A stretch of DNA of 64,000 bases from assembly GCA_008694505.1 (NCBI GenBank), contig VZDJ01000010.1, forward strand, positions 943,775 through 1,007,774. The letters run 5' to 3'. A program made the position numbers and the translations under genes. Below the pieces are notes generated by a model. That model made no database searches. It saw only the letters and a program-made list of their open reading frames with translations, and was not told where the DNA came from. The stretch comes from Cyanoderma ruficeps (lineage: Eukaryota; Chordata; Aves; Passeriformes; Timaliidae). Positions 1-14,651 of this stretch are shown here, piece by piece; position 1 is the stretch's first letter, and every line of letters starts with the position of its first letter.

Positions 1-931
1 TTCTGTCATACACTTCTGCTCATTTTACCATTCCACATCCAGGAGGATGTATCCTTTCAATAGCTGTCAGCACTTTCTGAACACTTGCTGGTTTTTCTTT
101 CCGAAGTTGCAAGGGAGATGAAGAAAAATAAAGCAAGCAGATTTATAGGTTTATTTTCCCCCCAAATTACGTCTCTTTACCCTATATCAGAGCACAGTTA
201 ATTTTCTAACGTATTTTGGAAAGGTCAGGATTATGCATTAAAGATCCCATTTTGTATTTCACAGTTTTATCATATAAGCTATTCTGTTTCTGTTCTAAGT
301 AGTCTAACAGATCACAGCGAATTTGGTGCTAGAAAAGTGACAACTTCTTCAAAGATTTAGGGGCACAATGTAGTCTTCAGTGTTTATGCTCATGCACCCT
401 GTCTGTATTCACAGAGCAGTTGCAGGAAGAGGGAGAATGTTCCTGAGCCAGGGTAGGGAACAGAAGAAACCTGAACTGGATTTTGTCTGAAACCTGTTCT
501 AAAACACTTGTGCTTTGAATGTTCAACAGTGTTGTGGCTATTAGTTAGCACATCTCCTGCAATGTGCTAAAGTGGCCTGGCTTGAAAACATCATCGTTTG
601 TAGACACATCACCTGATAAAAAGAAGACCTTAATGCCTCATTGTCCATGTGCATGCTAAGATTAATATTCAGCTGATACAGGTTTTTTTTCCGTTGTGAA
701 TAATGAAGCTCATGGAGAACTGTTGAAGTATTCTTGTTTCATTACTTACAAAGTATTATTAGCTAAAATCAAATTCAGATCATTTTCTTGACATAGAAAG
801 ATCCAGAAGAGACATTTATAATACAAAATGTTTTATGATATATCAATGGAGTACTTTTATTAAATGTTTTAAATTTTCTTGCTCCATGACTTCATCTGCC
901 TCTTATTTAATTAGGATTAAAGTGCTGTAAG

Positions 932-1020
932 TTGGTTTAAGTGGTTATAACACAGGTCCCTGAAGTTTGCCAATGTTTGGTTTAAGTGGTTGTAACTCAG
1001 GTTCCTGAAGTTTGCCAATG
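932..1020. repeat. 45-bp tandem duplication, two diverged copies
   Basis: TTGGTTTAAGTGGTT starts at 932 and again at 977. Both copies continue through a shared CCTGAAGTTTGCCAATG ending, with a handful of substitutions between them. It lies in non-coding DNA. Confidence 0.9.
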
Positions 1021-1153
1021 TATCTGGGGTCCTACAGCACATATCCAAATAACATGTCTGCATATCTGAAATTTTCAGCTGTATAGTCAAGTACTGTAGT
1101 TTTAAGGGTGCCATTGATAGCTTTTGCTGTGTATCCCTGAGAGAGACAATTAT

Positions 1154-1179
1154 CCACTGTCTGTGGCCACTGTCTGTGG
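1154..1179. repeat. 13-bp perfect tandem duplication
   Basis: The unit CCACTGTCTGTGG occurs twice head to tail. It is a small slippage-type duplication. Confidence 0.9.
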
Positions 1180-4100
1180 TCTCACTTGCAGTTTTGCTAG
1201 AACTCACCTGCATGCTCACAAGCAAAGTTCTGCTTAAATTCTGAAGAAGTAAATTAATATAATTAAATTACATTCCAAATGAAATTTTTCTCCTTCTCTT
1301 ATTGGGTGGTACCTTACTACTTCTGTTTCTGGCATAAAGAATTTTGAAACACTAGAAAACTTGTCTTCTCTTGCTGCTCTACCACTGCTTCAAAAGCAGA
1401 CATTAGCCATCAAAATGTAACTTCAATGCATCAGGATTTAATTTAAATATAAGTAGTCAAATGAAACCTAGCAATGAGGTGATGACCCACAGTGGTAAAA
1501 AAGATAATTAGAATTAAATTTTTTCTGGTATGAGAAGAGCCATGCAGTGACATATATCAGATACATGGGAATATTTCCAGGCATTTCCATTAATTTTGTC
1601 TTAATTTTCACTTTGGATTCAGACAAACTCAGCTATGAATGTTTCTGTAGAAACTAAAACTAAATCCCTATGCTACCTAACCTGTCATGTTGGATTCCTT
1701 TATAGGGTACAGTTACATTCTGTATTTCTATCAGTGAGCATTGGAAAATGAAGTGTAGGCACAGATCAGAAATGCCCCTTGTCAACACTCTAAAGACTAT
1801 TTCTTGAGCAATTCCTCGGTAGCAGTAGAGGTTTTGATTGGTGTACCTTTCCACCGTTTCTCTGAACTATTTTGCACCTCTGTGTGATACTTACATTTGG
1901 ATTTGTGCTGGTATGGCATGAACTGGACTGAAGATCTGATCCAGATCCAAAGAAATTATCAACATTCATCATTTAGCTTGTGTATAATTAAATATTAAAC
2001 CACACTCTCACATAAGTCATAAATTGGGAGTATGTGATCAAAACATGTTATGATATAGGCATAAATTCCAGCAAGAGATAAACACATGCATATCCTTTGC
2101 CTGGCCCTCCACATCATTTGTTCCTGAAGGCATGGTGAAAGTTCAGTCTCACATAGCTCATGAAGCAGGAGTAATGCCCTGGCTGAGAGAGGCAGATATT
2201 CCCTTTAATTTTCCCTCTGGATTTTATTTTTGATAACTTAAGCTTCTGAATGAATGGTTATTCCTAGCTCTTTCCAGGGCCTGGTTCATTTCCAGTTGAG
2301 CATATTATCTGGGGCAGGAAATTTAAGGGCTAAGTCTTGGCAACAGCTCAGTCTTAATAGTTTGGATTTCGGTGCCTTAAGGAAAGGATGTGGCTTTAAA
2401 AATAGCTCTGGGAACAAGCAATTTTCCTTCTGAGAATAGCTCACAATATTTCCTGAGGCCCAGTGCTTAAATTCTCATACATTTGCAGCATCTGGCTTTA
2501 ATCAGCTGGTTGAAGACTTGATCCAAAGACATCAAGACTTGTGGTTCCAGCGCCATAATGAATTAAATCCTTATTAAAAACAAGAGCACAATCTGTATTT
2601 CGTTAAATTCTTTGTAATGAGGATGGGCAAGTGAGTGGACCTAAGCAGGCAGTTCCTGTTTCACAAATAAATCACCCTGTGAGGCTGCCCTTCTGCTGCC
2701 CTGTTCGGTGGCTCAGAGGAGCACAATACAAAGGTGGGTGTCCCCAGCTGTCCTACAGACCTTTGGAGCATCTTTGAAGTTATTCACATTCCCAGTGCAT
2801 CAGGAACAACTGCTTCCTCACAGCATGTCTCCTGTATCTAAACAGGACACCTGGTTCTGCCAGTACCCATCCCAAAGCAGAGTTCCTGGAGGATGGAAAG
2901 TCCCTGTATTTCACCACACTTGCCTCATGACATTATTTGGAGCAAAACTATAGAAGTAGAGAAAGCTAATAAAGATATTTTGGGGAAGGTGCTGTACTCT
3001 TAGCATGCTCATGCTGATTGGAAGGTAGGGGCCAAGGTACAGCTGTCCCTAGCTATGCAAAACATCACAGATCTCTTGTCAGAAAAATCCTATTGTGATT
3101 TTTCTGACATCAATGTCATGAAACCTTAAGATATTGTTGCATATAATTAATAGCAAACTTAGATACTAAGATTGTCATTCAGGTTTCTGAAGTGCCATAA
3201 GTGTTATCCAAGGTAATATTTCTAATGGAGTAAAACTAACTGGTGAAACCTATCAACAATAAAAACTTAACTACTTTTCTTTTCAACAGGAAAACTTTAC
3301 TACTAGTCTAGAATCATGTTATGATGTCTACTTAAACCACAAAGAATTTTTTTCTCTTAAGCATGCACCTCTTTTTTCTTTTCTTTTATTTTTCTTTTTC
3401 TCTAATCAACTGCTGGAATCTTTGCAGTGTATTTTTATTTAATTCATACATAACATTAATTTTTCAAAATTTTTTCAAGCTTACTGTCAAAATATTCTTT
3501 TACTTTTAAATTGCTTTTCACCATTTAACTTCTTAGATTAAAACATTGCAAAGACTTCACAATAATATTTTTTCTGGTTTTATGGAACTTTCCTATGCAA
3601 TTATCTATTTCCTTAATAAATGAGGGTTTTGTTCCATGGCATATTTGTATCTCAGCCAGGTCTCACTGCTCCCACTGTTCTCCAAGCTAAGGATGCTTTC
3701 AATGAAGAATAAAAATCCCTTTGTCCTTCCCACAAAGAAAAAAACCAAACAATTCTGGGCCACAGCTCAGCTCCTTCATCCAAAAGAGATATTACATGAC
3801 TAGATGAATAGGATGAATACATCAGAGAGCAGTCATGATTTTCAATCAAGCAAGTAACCTCACATCAGTGTTCCTCACATACTACCATAGTATCCATGCA
3901 GCCCTGGGCAGCCAGAAATGTGCTGTAAGGGATCCCTCACATCCCAGGAGGTCACTGTCCACTCAACTTGCCTATTCCCTCACAGACTCCTGCCAGCCAG
4001 GAGCTGCTGTGCTGTAGGTCCACCCCAAAGGCTCCTATGGGATCAGAGATAAGTTAAACACTAGTTTCCAGCAGTTCCATATGTTTGTCATTTCCACTGA

Positions 4101-4795
4101 GACAAACGTAGAGGTTTAGGACCAAGGAATGGGAGCTGCCTTGCTGTGGCTTATTTAGCTGTATGCAGCACAGGCCAGACACTCCTGGTAAATGCTAAAG
4201 CACACAAGGTAACCTTCTGAGTTGAATCCAAACAAACCTCTCTAAATTCTTTTTGTTGTAGTTGGCTCTCTACTCATACCAATGCTAGTAGTACTTTCCA
4301 GTTTTGCTGTAAAGCTGTCTTAGGAGAGCAAAGGACTGACCAGAGGGGAAGAGAAAAGCAAATCACTCAGAAGACAGAGATCAGATCTTAAGATTTTCTC
4401 CTCACACTGCCAAATGCAGTGATAAGTAATCACTTGCTTTTTATGCAACAAAATAAGAAAAAAAAAACATGCTTCCAAGAAAAATTTGGTTTGTAAGTTG
4501 TAATAGGCCTATATATTTTGTTGACCAACATACTCCTGTTATGCCAACCAGCTGAGATAAGCTGCAGAATAATGCTAAAACAGAATTTACATGCAATTAG
4601 TCAATTACCTTTAAACAAAACTGGCTTAACTGAAAAAAACCAAACAGCTGCACCATATGTAGACAGCCTAAGACTGTAGGAATCTTAGCAAAATTCTTCC
4701 ATTGGCATGAAATATTAAAAATTAAATTATCTCTCTTTACTATGTTAGTTACAAATATCCTATATTGGTCTATCTATACATACTACTGGACTGGT

Positions 4796-4890
4796 GTGTA
4801 TCTATTACTATATATCAATATCACCCATATAACTATATTAATATCTCTATATAATTATATCTATATCATCTATATCTATATCTATTTCCC
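4796..4890. repeat. AT-rich simple sequence with imperfect TATATC units
   Basis: This is a run of TAT/ATC-based words, including several TATATCTA units near 4858-4884. It forces the Tyr/Ile-rich chance translations seen here. Confidence 0.8.
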
Positions 4891-7800
4891 CTGTTTCTAT
4901 AGTACAGAGAAGCACCGTATATTTGTGTTAGAACTTCCTTGTTATTAGTTTTGGCACATTTTGACATACAGCATGAATGGGATACATACAAGAACTCACT
5001 GTACAAACAGTATCATCAGAAGATGGATAATGCATTAAACTTGAGGTTTCTCTAGTAGGAGAGAGTAGTGTAACTTTTGAATGCCTGAAACACTTACCAG
5101 TGTACATCCACAGGAAGGTTGACTTAAGTGACTGAAAGCAAAAAGTATCGAAGTGCACTCTGACTGTAGCAGCACAATCTGGAAACTAAAATAAATGTTG
5201 AAAGCTTTATCTTTTCAAATATCTTTTCTTTTTCTAATTGCCATTGCACTTTTGATAAAGCTAAAAGGGAACTATAATTACTGGAAATACTAATTTGAAT
5301 TAATTTTAGCTATGAATGAATGGCACAAAGACCTTTTCTTTCCTCTTTCGTAGGTCATAAAATGAAGAGGAGACTATGGCATTTAAACCGAGTGAAAATA
5401 GTAGTGCTAATTTTAATCTTGATAGATGAAATGATCCTGCTGTAAGAAAGCTACAGCATTGTTCTATTTCTAGTTTCCCCATGGGTCTGGGTATCTCAGC
5501 AGAGTCAAGTGGAAGAGTGGCTGGAGGGGGATGTGTGATGTCAGCACCACAGGAGTAAGCCAGGGAAGGGAGTCTGAGCTACCACCACCCATGGCAAGGC
5601 ATGAGCCACAAAAGAGTGTAACAGAGCTGAGATCAGGCCATCCTAACAGGGAACTACACAACACTCGCACTTAGAATCCCTTAGGTCACATATGAATGGA
5701 ATTGGGCTTGTTCTAATAGCAACCTTAAAAAATTGTTTGTCTTGGTAACTGTGTTTGCATAAAAGCTTCTTTCACACTGTAACTTACACTTGCATAGAAA
5801 GCATAAGTTAGAAAAGTCTCCAGAAAAGATGCATAAGGTGGAAATAACCAAATATTTTGAAGCATCCCACAGGGTTTGCAATGTTTCCTTATGCATTAAC
5901 AGTCATAGGAACATGAAACAGCAAGCACCTTAAGCAGTTCAAATAAGATATTCTTGCCACTGCATGAAAAAACCCACACAAACTCATCTAGAGACTTTTT
6001 CATCTGAAAGAAATCAGCTGATTGTCAAGAGACCAGTGACTCAGATATCTCCTTAATATTGTTAGATGACCTGTCAAGGTTTACTGAAATTCCAATTACC
6101 AGAAGTCATTCAAGCACTCTCTAGTAATAATTATATTCTTTGCTACCTAGTAGATGGTACTGAGAAGAAAATTGGAGGGAAAATATAAATCTACATTATA
6201 TTCTAATGACTTAAAATTTAGTGAGCAATCCAAGGAAAAAATGACTATTTCTAGATGATTGCCCCTGAACATCATGAATAAAGATAAAAATTAAGTATCT
6301 TCATTGATGCAAAATAAATAAAAACACAGCTGAAAAACAATCACATATTCTATGTCTTAATAGCCATGTGGGGTCCAGCTATTTCTCATTACCATGGTAT
6401 GAGAAGGTATAGGATTTTGCTTCCTCCTAGGTCATTATGGCCTCATTCCAACATTTTAATGTTTAAATGAATCTTTCTCTCTCTGTTCAAGAGATCCAGT
6501 TAGTTAATGGTTGAACAGTAATTCTAATAAATGTGTAGAACAAAGTAGATGATCATCATCATAATTTAAAATAATTCCATAAATGCTTTATCACCATTGA
6601 GTAATGTTGTAGCTTTAGAGTGTGTTTTGGTGAAGCTTGCACTTCCAGTTACCCTGGCCTCAAAACAAGAAGCTCATTAGTAAAATTGCTAAAGTATTTT
6701 ATCTGGCAGTTAAAATATGCAATCTATGAGTGGTCATTGACTCATTATGATAACAAATATGATAGGATAAATCTGATGAGACAGGGAAATTTATGGGGTC
6801 AATATATGTGGATAAAACAGCGTGGGATGAGTCCAAATTAATTACCTGCTACGAAAGAAGGAAGAGCCTGGATGGAAAGTGCTACAAGCAGGCAGCATCC
6901 AGCACCAAGGTCCATTTGGAGAGCTACAGAGCTTTTCAGAATGGTAAACCAAAATTTTAGCAGTAATCTCACAGTTGTGTTCTCATGGAGACAGTAGATA
7001 CAAGACAGACAAACTAGTCAGGTAAACTGACCAGCCTAAGATTGTGTGCCCTAGTACACCACCTGCTATACAGAACACTCCCACCTGCACTGACTAATGA
7101 AAACAGTCTCTTACTTGTTCTCTCATCCAGACTATGAAGAAAAACGCAAAACTGGAGGCCAGAGCTTGAACCCTTGACCAGGATTTGTTCAGTTTGCAAG
7201 GTACTGTGTCCTATCTAATTACCTCACAAGTGCATCTGTGCTGACACAAGTTGTTTCAGCACATGCTTGGGAAATTTACATCAACAGTTCTTAATGGCAT
7301 TTAAATGTCCACAATGTCACTTAGAGAGGTGATATGAAATATATTAGATACCACTGATATGTATAAATATCAGAATGTCTTTTAGAGGTTCTTAAAAAAA
7401 GGGATATTTATTCTGTGCTGTTCGCAAACTCAGTGTCAAATAGCTCATAACAAAATTTCCCAAATATGCTATTTCCTTTATCAGGTTTTCTCAGTTTAAG
7501 AAAAACATAACAGTGAAGTATCAAATTTAAAGTTGGGTACCCATTAATAACTTCTTGAGTGTGCGAAGTGGGAGTACTTAGCAAGTGCCCCTGCTGTTGC
7601 ACAGCGAGGCACTGGGAGGCAGGCAGCACATCAGCTACTTGGGATTGTGTGGGCCAACAACTTTCCTGATGGCATTTCCTGAAGCTCAGCTATTTCAAGG
7701 TGCTGGAGCTGCTTCTGGCTTCTACCTTGGCAGTCAAAAGACTACTCAGGCCTCTCTGTGTTCTTCTGTTATTATTGCACAGACACCAGATGTTGTCCCC

Positions 7801-8790
7801 TTCTCTAATTGTCTCTCTTTATGTGGAAAGAAAGATTTTTGCTTTCATTGTCACGAGGACCTGTGATTATTTTGCCCATCACAGTCTCTTTAGAAAGCTG
7901 TATCATGTTTCAGTAATAAGTAACAACATTTGCCAGTTTTCTCTCATATCAGCAAGTACTTAGTGGAACTCCTATTAGGTGGCAGTGGTGCTGGCAAGCC
8001 TTATTACACATTTTTGACAGAAAAGAGAAAAGGAAAAGTTGGAACACAGGATTACATACACATTCTCAGTAGCAGTTTGGGCAACCACAAACAGATTTCC
8101 CCAACTGTTGGAAAGGCAGGTTTGGCTTGTTTTTTTCAATTGACTGGCATGTTGTGCTGGGACTCTGTGCAGACATAACTGCATGCATAATTTTCTCTAA
8201 GAGAATACACCCCCAAACTTCACAAGAATTTTGAATCAGTAAATCTAGAGGTTTTTCACCAGTCCCTCTACAATAACTAACTCCTTAAACAGACAAAACA
8301 AACCAACCAGAGTTAAATAAATGAAAATGACAGGATTTGTTGCAGAGAAAATTCCCTTCCTTCAGAGCCACTGGTAGTTCAGAAAAATATGTGCAGTTCC
8401 CTATGGACCCCTTAAGATCTCTCCTTTCCATCTTGGCTGGCACTTGACAATGCAACTGCTCTGTGCCTTGCTGGGAACTCTTCCTGGCCTGCGACCAAAC
8501 GTTTGAGCAGTGGCTCAGGGGATGTCTTCCTCTCTGCCTGCCCTACCCAGCAGCCAGAGAAAACACTGAGAGCAAATGTGATCTTTTCCCCACCACAAAT
8601 GTAATCCGTTGGCTTTGTATCACTTTGTGTTTGCCAGGGGCTCCAGAAAATGTATTAAAAAATAAAACTAATCTTACCCAGGTTTGTATCCAATTCCGAT
8701 GTAATTGCATCGGAAAACAAGCAAGAATTAAATTCCTTGGCAGGTTTTCTTTCTTGGTTAAACCTCTCTTAGGTACACGGATAAATGTTT

Positions 8791-8826
8791 CTTACTTATC
8801 TAATATTGCTTACTTAGCTAATATTG
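8791..8826. repeat. 18-bp tandem duplication
   Basis: CTTACTTATCTAATATTG is followed immediately by CTTACTTAGCTAATATTG, one difference in 18 bases. Confidence 0.9.
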
Positions 8827-11800
8827 ACCTCCTTCAAAGGCATGAAATTTATTTATGTCAGTGCCCAAAGACTGAAGTCTAGTTCTCCATTTGAAGAAAT
8901 GGTTTTAGCAAGTACAGTGGTAGATAAATCATTGTATATTGTGGTGCTTCTGGGCATCATTTTATCTAGCATTTTATGCTACAGCATGAACAATTTCTGA
9001 TACTGATTTTGTTGATTCTGAGTTTGAACAGTACACAGCTTTCTCCCCCAGGTCTTTTCTCCTTCTCATTTTACATTCTCTCTCATGTCCAAACTGCAGA
9101 GACACTATCTGTCCCTATAAACATCAGACCGGACAAAGCAAATTCCCTGGCTTGCCAGATTTAATTACTTTGTCAAAGGCAAATTCTGGATCTCTCTGAA
9201 TGTTCTGTCTCAAATTCTTTAATAATGTGTTCCCTTAGTCAGAAACTCTCCTCAAATATTCTTTTGGTACTCTCTCAATATCAATAAGAATACATCTGAA
9301 AAGTTTGTTTGGTTTCGTTTTTATTCTTTTTCCTGAAGTAAAAAGAAATTGCAACACTTGACTCATACAGTTTTGTCAAAGTTCCCTATTCACACAACAG
9401 CTCAATAGCCTATAAATTATGCCCATTTATAAGGGGAGTTTTAGACTGATGACTGGAATCAAAGTTATCAGATTTCTATAGTATAGGAAAATTGGTTCAT
9501 GAAAATTTCCTTTTAACATCTTAGTCTGCTGTTATGTAACAATTTCTTGTTAAATAAGATGAATCAAGTTATAAAGAGCCTTTTTGTTGGATGGAAGTTA
9601 TGGACAATTTTAACTCCCTTAATTTATGATTGCCTCTTGGTTAAAGATTTCTGGGTACAAGGTTCAGAATTCATTAAAGAAGTTATAAATGCTGACCTTG
9701 ATCTACCCTTGCCTCTGGTGGTTCTCATATCTGCTTCCCCGCCCAGGGGGAAGGATACTAATGTTGAAAATGTATTAAAATACGTTTCAACAAAGATTCA
9801 TGCTAATTAGCCATATTTTTCCAAGATCAATAGAAAGGACACTGGGCTGAACCCTAAGTGCTTGACCTATGAATGATAAAAAATTTCCAACAGCCAAAAC
9901 TAACAGGTTATGAAGATGCCGTCCCAAGATTCCAAAATGTTTTTCCTAAATGCTAGTTTATCCTGCTGAAAACTCGAATCCATAAGTTTTATATCTCCTA
10001 CTGTATCCTGTGGCACCATATTATAGCCTTTGGGATTAGCTCATATTTTGTTCAAAGGTTGTTTTATTTGGTTTTCTGTCTTGTTTTGATGTCTCCATCA
10101 ATTTGTGGAAACCTCATATGAAATGAATCAAGGCAAGCTAGAGAGGAAATGCATGAATCTAGAACCTCTGTCTATGTTTTCTGTGCTTTGTTTCACATAT
10201 TACACATTCACACTTTCTTCCTATCTGAAAAACATGGTTCTGTAAACAAAAATACAATAATTTCATTTTGAGTTTGTTTTCTCCTTTGTGTTTCACTGTA
10301 AATGGCAGCTTTGCTGTGGTCTTTCAGTCCTCCACTTCCGACACCAGTACTTGAAGAACAGTAACATTCCACCCAGAAAAGTCAAAACAGAAACGGTATC
10401 TTTGCTTGGAGGGAACATCCAGAATAGGATTGTTCTCAACTAACATAAAATGTCTAAAGGTGTCTAGATCTATGCAATTGCTTTAACATCCCTGCCTCAT
10501 CAACAGAAAAAAAATTCATGTCCAAGCAGTGAGTCATCTTATCTATTTTAGACATCATAGAAAGACTCTGGTGATGCTTATTTTTCTTACTTAAAAGAGA
10601 TTTCTTAGTTCTGTTAGATAAAAGTCAATCAAAGTCATCAGGATGTTAAATTTTTAACTTTTTTTTAAAGTTAAATTGTTAACAGGCATGAATTATATTC
10701 CATTAAGATAAAATTGTATGAAATTCGATCAGATTATTAAAGGTATTTTTTAGATAACACTGGAATGAAAGGCCACTTGATCTGGCAAGAAGAGAACACA
10801 CAAAACCCTCCAGTGTTAAGATTACCTTGTAATTTTTAACTCCATACTTGACACTTGATGCACTTTTTAGTATGAAACCTGTAACATTTCTAACACTTTA
10901 TCCTGATTGTGTCACAGGAAATGATAATTCCTATGAAAAACAAATGATCCTTTAAAAATACTTTTTCAAAATGAATTTATGTTTTTCTTTAAACTAGAAG
11001 TGTTTTGTTGAATTGGAAAGCACACACTGCAAATATTTTCTGATTCATCTTTAAGAAAAACCTTTATTCTTTAAGGAGCAGCATCTTTGTCAACTTCAGT
11101 TCTGAAATATGAGGACATAGATAAGTGGGAATAGAAGTGAAAATGCCTGGTTAAAANGCTGTCTATTCAGCTGCTCCCAAGGGCTGCATGATGTCAGGAG
11201 AAGCACAGAACCCAGGGGGAGGTGGTTTGGTGCTGGGAAGACCTGAGTCCAGTCTGAGTCAGCCTGAGCTGCAGAAGTTCATGAACCTGCAAGCTTATGA
11301 GAAGAGAGGAAGAAAAAACCCCCACAATACAAAACAAAACAGAAACAGACCATATCCCACCTGTCTCTAGTGACCCAAAGACAAATGTGCATTTTCAGGC
11401 CATCAAAGAAGCGATGGAATGGCACCAGGCTAACATTAAGGGAATAGGAACAGAGAGCAGACAGAGATTTGTTTTGAAATTTTTTTTTGTAAGTCTTTTT
11501 AGCAGGAAGACATAGTTTTCTCCGTTTCAAAAGTGATAATATTTTCTAGTACAAATACACTTGAAAATTCTTACTTCAAGATGGAAAACCATTGCTGGTT
11601 TCAAAGTGTCAAATTAAAGGGAAAAATATAGTCCAATATGTTAGGGACTTACCAAAAAGAGCAAAACACCTTTTAAAATCCTCAGCTACAGTCACATGAA
11701 CTTTATTTGTTCGCACTAAGAAGATGGCTGGTCCTTATAGGTCCTTATATAAACAACTGCTTTACAAATGGTAGCTCAAGGTATTTTCAACATATCATTT

Positions 11801-14589
11801 GGATGGATCAGAGCATTTGTGTCTGGGAAGAAACTTACTGAATGTTTCTGGATATTGTCATGAATAAAACAAGCAATAGACTTCTCTTAATTTAAAAGGT
11901 TCTACATGGTATCCCAGTCAAATACTTAATGCATATTTTTCCAGTTCTGAAATCCTTACCAAGGGATAGTCTTCTTTCTTGTTCTATGTTTTTTTATAAA
12001 GACCTAGGTTTGAGGAAAATACAGGGAAGTCTCCTTAAATTACACATTGCTTTGATCTCAGATAACCCTAAAGCGGGAATGCACACAGCAACTCAAGTTT
12101 GCATACCATAAAAGTGAACTCTCTTTGGTGTATCAAAGACAGCAGTAATTTTTACTTCAGGTTATTTGCTTTCTGCTTTATTATTAAGCCTGTTCTGAGC
12201 TAGACTTCAGTTTGCATTAATTGCTCCCTTTCTTCTAATTTTATTTTAGCTTTTAATATTGAAGTTTTTCAGTAGAATAAGGTAGAAGCAAAAGAAACGC
12301 TCTCCTTTTCTTGCAATGTTGTGCAAAGAAATAATAGGCAGAAACTGTCTGTGACCATATTTCATGAGGGCAGGAAGACACCTTGGAAAAGGTTGCCTGT
12401 GCCAAAAAAATCGCAGGTGAAGTTTTCAGTTGAAAACTGCTGAAAAAAAAATATCCTGACACTCCAAATTACCTGTATAGAAAAACCCAAACAAATGAAC
12501 AGTGGCATTTGGGTTTAGTTTAGGAAGAAGAATTTACACTGAAGAATAAAGTCGCTGATTTTCCAACTGTATTTTCAGTGCCCAATTATGAAATCACAGA
12601 AGAAAAGATGAAAAAATGGAACTGAGAAGGTCACCTATTTTACCTTCAGGTTACATCAACTAATACCGAACCCATACTGACAGATGTTTGTCTAACTTGT
12701 CCTTAAAATCCTCCAGTGATAGAAAGGCTACAGACTTCCAAAGCAATCATACACACCAATTTACTATGATAGATAACTAAACAGTTTAATCAGAGATTAC
12801 TTTTAATGCTCTAAAGAAAAACATGTATACAGTTTTGAAACTGCCTGAATATCATCCAGGGTGGCTTGAGAGAAAAACAAGAAGATGTGTAATTGCAGTT
12901 CACTCATGGTCAAGGCCAGGACTCAAGGAAGTGCACCTGTTTGCTCAAAAAGATGATGGATCAATTTCTGAATGCAACAGCAATACAGAATTACTGGCAA
13001 AGGTACAGCATTAAATCCATGCAGCATCTGCTAAGCACACATGCACATGTAGCCTCACCAAATGCCAGGTACCCTAGTCCTCATTCGTTGAGTGGGAGGA
13101 GACAAAGAGAAGACATGGAACATAGCCCAGTAATGTGGAACAGCTAATTAAAAATTCCTACCACTGTTCACATAGTAACATTTTCATGTATACACACAGA
13201 AGAGATAAGATAGTGCAATATATTATAATCTAGATTGTGCTAAGGATTTTGAGGAAAATTTAGAGAGCTTCTTTTTCCTTGGTGGTTTTTGTTTCTATTT
13301 TTATTTTATCAGGGTTAACCCACTGACAATCACATTGGAGTCTTACACTGAGAGTCACTGGAACTTTCAAAAAAGTTTTAAAAACAACCAAAGGATTAGG
13401 TGATATCCAAATTTCTCTGAACTGGGTAATAGGTTGCCTATTGAGTAACTGCACTGTAAAATCAATACATTTTCAGTTCCTCCAGCTCTCCCAGAAAGCT
13501 GTCTGACCTGTGCATTGACTTGCATTGGACACAAGAAGGTCTTAGAGTTGTGATTGTGTACTCAGTCTTGTATCATATATTTTGCATCTGTTGTGAATGA
13601 TACCAAATTCACCACAGATCACAGAAATCGTTGGCTAAGGGAAATGTTGGCTCAAGGGCAGAAAGAGCAAGCAAGGGTTGCAAAGAGAACAGCAATAATT
13701 GGTCCTTCAGATATGTTAGGAGAAAATATTGATGTGGACATATTAACAAAATGGTCTATTTCCACTGAGTATATACTGCCTGCACAGGGACCATAATTCT
13801 ACAAAAGAACAGTAAAAGATTTTACAGATTATCTGCAAGAAAAGATAGAAGATCATGGAGTAATTTCAGAGGAAAAGAGAATATTAAGCAAAGGTTAAAA
13901 TGAAACTAAGGGACATAAGGGCGTTTTCTGTGAATAGGACAGTAGTTTAGTTGTCAATAAGACAATTAGCCAAGGGTAGTTCAGGTTGCAAATTACAAAA
14001 GAGCAAGGTAGCGCTGGAAAATGAACTCTTGGCAGACAGATGCTGGGGAAACCCTGTCTCCAGATGGATTTTTAAAGACCCTGTTAAAATAAACCTCTAA
14101 GTGGACTGCTTTAGGAATCTTTAGGCTGATCTTGCCTTGAAGCAAGAGACCAGTTCAAGACACCTGTAGGTCTGTACTAAACAGAGTAGATTTTCAAGGG
14201 TTCAAAAATATTTGCTTGCTCTAGTATAAGTGACACAACACAGGTTTTGTCAGTAAAGACAAATGAAATACAAGAAGAGAGTTTCCTCCATTGCTTTGGT
14301 GGTCTGGAGCTAACAGGCTCTTCCATTACTACTTGGTTGCAGATCCATTGTGGTTTATAAACTTGCTTATAGGTTTGCCTCAAACCATGATGAAACTGTA
14401 CCAGTGAAGTCCTAGCCAAGTAGCAGAGAATGAAATCAGGAAGAAGGCACTGCAGACAAAGCAGAGACTTTTGAAAAACATAGAGAGCAATGTCTCTGAG
14501 TGCAGTCTGTTACAAAGGCTGGATAGTTGTGTTAAATACACTCAGTGTGAAATCCTTCTGAAAAATGTTGTTTTGTGAAATGTATGAGA

Positions 14590-14651
14590 TAATCTATTTC
14601 TTAGTCTGGACATAAATGGATAAGCTATTTCTTGGTCTGGACATAACATGG
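14590..14651. repeat. 31-bp tandem duplication
   Basis: Two adjacent copies share CTATTTCTT-GTCTGGACATAA, with an A/G difference at the dash. They start at about 14590 and 14621. Confidence 0.85.

Noticed and set aside
8463..8882. 139-codon plus-strand open frame
   Set aside because: No recognisable family, no flanking splice structure, and composition like the surrounding non-coding DNA.
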